From assembly GCF_026239555.1 (NCBI RefSeq), contig NZ_JAPIVP010000002.1, forward strand, positions 248,001-312,000: a stretch of DNA of 64,000 bases. The letters are read 5' to 3'. Of this stretch, positions 61,195 through 64,000 are shown piece after piece. Position 1 is the stretch's first letter; the number at the start of each line of letters is the position of its first letter. The position numbers and the translations under genes are program-made. This DNA is from Pedobacter sp. PF22-3. GTDB lineage: Bacteria; Bacteroidota; Bacteroidia; Sphingobacteriales; Sphingobacteriaceae. The notes below the pieces were generated by a model that worked only from the letters and a program-made list of their open reading frames with translations, ran no database searches and was not told the origin of the DNA.

Positions 61195-64000
61195 TTAAAA
61201 AGATGCCCTGGCACCCAGGTTGAAAAAACGGGTTTGTGGTGCAGTACCAATATTGGTTTCCATTAATTTCCGCTCATTTGAAATCACGAGCAGGTTATCT
61301 CCCTGAACATATAAACTAAGTCCGTGTACGAAAGAATCTTTCAAAAATTTATGATCAAAATCATAGCTTAACTGAACCCTGTTGAGATCAAAACGGTTAG
61401 TTTTATATAACCAAAAAGTGGAATTACGAAAATTATTGTTGCTGTTTGTAGTCAGACGGGGATAGGTTGCGCTCATCTTTGTAGCCTCTGTCCAACGGTC
61501 TAACACCGCCTCGGAATATTTACCAGTTCCGCTAACCCAATAATAGGAACTATTTTTAAACCCAACCGCACCGCGACTTCCTGAACCCAATGCAAAAAAT
61601 GTAAAGTTTTTGTATTTCAAGGTCAGGTTGAGGCCATAGGTAAACGGGGATGCAGCCCAGCCTGTATGGCCTAAGTCCTGCTGGTCACGGCCATCAATAA
61701 GTCCATCGCCGTTTAAATCCTTATACTTGAGGTCTCCTGGTTTTACCACACCAAAAGTTTGTTTGGCATGCGCATCAATATCTGCCTGGTTTTGAAAGAA
61801 GCCTTCGCTCACATAACCATAATAGGCATCAAGTGCCCTACCCGCTCTGGCCAGATAGGCCTGGTCTGCAATTTCATCACGTTTAACCGCTTTACTATCG
61901 TAAAACATTCCGGAAATGCCAAGGGAATACTGCAATTCTCCGATATGCTTGTTCAGGTTAAGCGAGAAATCAAGGCCGCTGCGTTTATCTTTATTGAAAT
62001 TAAGCCATGGGCGGAAATCGCCTGAGCCGGAAAAATAAGAAGGATAAATGGTTACGCCACGTGCTAAAAGTCCATTTGTATTTTGTGAAAAATAATTCAG
62101 ATCAAGGGTAAGGAGGTTTTTAAAGAAGGAAGCATCTAGCCCTACCCGTAACTCATTACGTTTAATGAAGGTAAGATCAGGGTTTTCAGACTGGCCTGAA
62201 AGTGTAGTCCTCCCTCCTGCAACTCCATCACGCCATTGATAATAACCTCCAAGGGCAGCTGTGTTACTGTAATAGCCCTGATATAAATAATAATCAACCG
62301 GTTCATTAACATTGTTAGCCCTGTAACCGGTCACGTCAATATCCTGGTTAATAGACGAATATGAAGCATTGAATTTCAGATCGTCAACAAAAGAGATGTT
62401 ATCCTTAAAAAAACTTTCATTACTGATTCTCCAACCAAGAGAAACTGAAGGTGAGAGCGCATTTCGTTTTCCGGGCGGAAGCTTAGCCGAATGAACTAAA
62501 GCGCTGGTAAAATCTACGTAATACTTTCTTTTAAAATTATAACCGGCCTGAAACCCAAGATTCGTATTTAATACAGGCTGATAATCACTACCACCCTGAT
62601 TATCAATATCACTCGAAAATTGTGTCTTATACCACCAGCCCAAAACTGTGGCTGTTACCGAATGATCATTACCGAAAACCCTGGCGTAATCAAACTGGGA
62701 ACGGAGTGACATCGTTTGGGTATAAGTCGACCTGCCAACATATTCGTTCGTAGAATTTTTATCCTCGCCAAATTTTTCAAGTGCTGTGATCACGTCCTGG
62801 CCATTTACAGTAGACCATGTTGGACGGTAGGTTGCATAAGGCAGGTTGTAAGCTTCAGAATATAAAGAAGCGTAATCCATACTGGTTGCTGTGGTAAACG
62901 AAAGACCTTTCACTAAAGAGGCCAAATCTGCTTTAACACCCAGGTTGTAAAGAAATGTACTGGTTTTTGTCCTGACATATCCTGCGGCCAGCATATCTGA
63001 AAACACATTGGTCGGATTTGTACTTTGACCACCCAACAGGAACTTTCCGTCAATCACATGGTTACTGTTTTTCACGAAGGTCTGCAGGGCGGGATTACTT
63101 GGATCAAGCCTGTCTATGGGGATCAATGGGGAAAACCTGTTAAAAGTCGGGGCTATTGTAGAACTCGCGCCCCAAAAATCTCCTCTGCCAGCATAGTTGT
63201 TGGAGGATATGGCTACGGCATCAGCTGAGGCGGTTAACCATTTTGTAATGTTCATGTCTACATTACCCCTGATATTGAAACCAAAGTCACTATTTTTTTT
63301 CTGCTCACCATACTTGATAAGGCTATTATTATAGCTCAGACCAATATTTGTATAGTATCTTGCAAACTCATTTCCTCCTGAAACCTCTGTTGTAAGATCG
63401 GATTTAGAATATGCATTTTTAAGGTAATCATTGCTAAAGAAATCCACATCAGGGTATCTGTAGGGATTTGTTCCCGCCCTTGTATTATTAATTTGTTCCT
63501 GGCTAAATCCGGCTCCTGAAGTCGCTATTCCATCATTGGTGAGCGCTTCGTTGTAAAGGGTCATGTAATCTGCCCCGTTCAGGTATTTTGGATAAGCCTT
63601 AGGTACAAAGATTCCGGTATTTGCCCGTACGTTAATACTCAAAGGTTTTATACTTCCTCTATTGGTCGTAATTAATACAGCACCTTTAGCGGCCGTACTT
63701 CCGTAAAGCATTACAGCATTGGCACCTTTTAATATTGTTATCGACTGCACTTCTACAAGTTTTACATCTGCTGCATTTCTGGGAACGCCATCAATTAGAA
63801 TCAGCGGTGCCTGCCCCCAGATATTTCCGTTATAGCCACCCACAAAACTCTGTAAATTATCCAGACTTCTGGTGCTATAGCTTTTTTTCAAAAGCGCTGA
63901 AATGTTGACTGTTGATACGCCGCCCAGTAAGTCCTCGCGGGCGACCGTTCTGAATGCTACTTTTACCAGGCTATCGTTAGGAAGTTGCGCGGAAACGTTA
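61195..64000 (-). CDS. SusC/RagA family TonB-linked outer membrane transporter (pair 3), 5' end outside window
   Basis: The frame is open to the right edge: the first codons visible read NVSAQLPNDSLVKVAFRTVA and then DLLGGVSTVN, which is the start of the plug domain, so the signal peptide and N-terminal domain are missing. A TTG at 63891 is not the start. The plug is unusual: between VGGYNGNIWG and APLILIDGVPRN the longer SusC stretch with an RG-x-S motif is absent. The rest (VQSITILKGANAVMLYGSTA, AKGAVLITTNRG, then the barrel ending LGARASF) is typical. At least 935 residues are encoded here. It works with the SusD and DUF1735 proteins of the same operon. Confidence 0.92.
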   Translation of the reverse strand, partial: NVSAQLPNDSLVKVAFRTVAREDLLGGVSTVNISALLKKSYSTRSLDNLQSFVGGYNGNIWGQAPLILIDGVPRNAADVKLVEVQSITILKGANAVMLYGSTAAKGAVLITTNRGSIKPLSINVRANTGIFVPKAYPKYLNGADYMTLYNEALTNDGIATSGAGFSQEQINNTRAGTNPYRYPDVDFFSNDYLKNAYSKSDLTTEVSGGNEFARYYTNIGLSYNNSLIKYGEQKKNSDFGFNIRGNVDMNITKWLTASADAVAISSNNYAGRGDFWGASSTIAPTFNRFSPLIPIDRLDPSNPALQTFVKNSNHVIDGKFLLGGQSTNPTNVFSDMLAAGYVRTKTSTFLYNLGVKADLASLVKGLSFTTATSMDYASLYSEAYNLPYATYRPTWSTVNGQDVITALEKFGEDKNSTNEYVGRSTYTQTMSLRSQFDYARVFGNDHSVTATVLGWWYKTQFSSDIDNQGGSDYQPVLNTNLGFQAGYNFKRKYYVDFTSALVHSAKLPPGKRNALSPSVSLGWRISNESFFKDNISFVDDLKFNASYSSINQDIDVTGYRANNVNEPVDYYLYQGYYSNTAALGGYYQWRDGVAGGRTTLSGQSENPDLTFIKRNELRVGLDASFFKNLLTLDLNYFSQNTNGLLARGVTIYPSYFSGSGDFRPWLNFNKDKRSGLDFSLNLNKHIGELQYSLGISGMFYDSKAVKRDEIADQAYLARAGRALDAYYGYVSEGFFQNQADIDAHAKQTFGVVKPGDLKYKDLNGDGLIDGRDQQDLGHTGWAASPFTYGLNLTLKYKNFTFFALGSGSRGAVGFKNSSYYWVSGTGKYSEAVLDRWTEATKMSATYPRLTTNSNNNFRNSTFWLYKTNRFDLNRVQLSYDFDHKFLKDSFVHGLSLYVQGDNLLVISNERKLMETNIGTAPQTRFFNLGARASF

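Overview
This window looks like a chromosomal segment from a member of the Bacteroidota, most like Sphingobacteriaceae (Pedobacter or a close relative). The signs are three SusC/SusD outer-membrane pairs, many lipoproteins and TonB-dependent barrels, promoters with the Bacteroidota -7 box TAnnTTTG, AT-rich intergenic DNA, and a tmRNA whose tag ends GENTYALAA. The assignment comes from family recognition and motif reading, with no database search.

Left part (1-19.9 kb): a BlaR1/BlaI pair cut by the window edge; a GntR regulator, TSUP permease and DUF1634 operon behind twin operators; a remnant of an AAA ATPase gene; housekeeping and repair genes (3-hydroxyisobutyrate dehydrogenase-like, AlkC-like glycosylase, Nudix); a non-coding array of 280-bp tandem repeats; DUF2911; a sodium:solute symporter with a tiny coupled upstream ORF; a PIN toxin-antitoxin pair; a PIG-L deacetylase; a GNAT/M20 pair of arginine-biosynthesis type; an NtrC-type regulator; an oligopeptide-type binding lipoprotein; and a second toxin-antitoxin pair whose RelE-like toxin is frameshifted in an A8 run.

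Middle part (19.9-41.8 kb): a TonB-type barrel, then seven minus-strand genes (22.6-29.9 kb) that look like one lipid-modification system: acyl desaturase, DUF1475, DUF1295 reductase-like protein, two CFA-synthase-like methyltransferases, an FAD amine-oxidase-like protein and DUF1365. This is the best candidate here for a system without a settled function. It is followed by a cupin, a SusC/SusD pair, KatG with an OxyR-like half site, a VOC/MarR pair with a candidate autoregulatory operator, ssrA (tmRNA) with promoter and terminator, and a GIN-domain protein.

Right part (41.9-64 kb): a polysaccharide utilisation region predicted to act on decorated (glucurono-arabino)xylan: two tandem CE1-like esterases, a GH115 alpha-glucuronidase, SusD/SusC, a sialate O-acetylesterase-type SGNH esterase, a GH43 enzyme, and a second SusC/SusD set with a DUF1735-type lipoprotein; the last SusC runs off the window. 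No HTCS, ECF/anti-sigma or AraC regulator for this region lies in the window.

Many of the longer gaps carry short non-coding elements whose ends read GTCA...TGAC. They fall into several families, two of which occur more than once here in opposite orientations. Several strong perfect palindromes (36350-36395, 53688-53736) remain unexplained.
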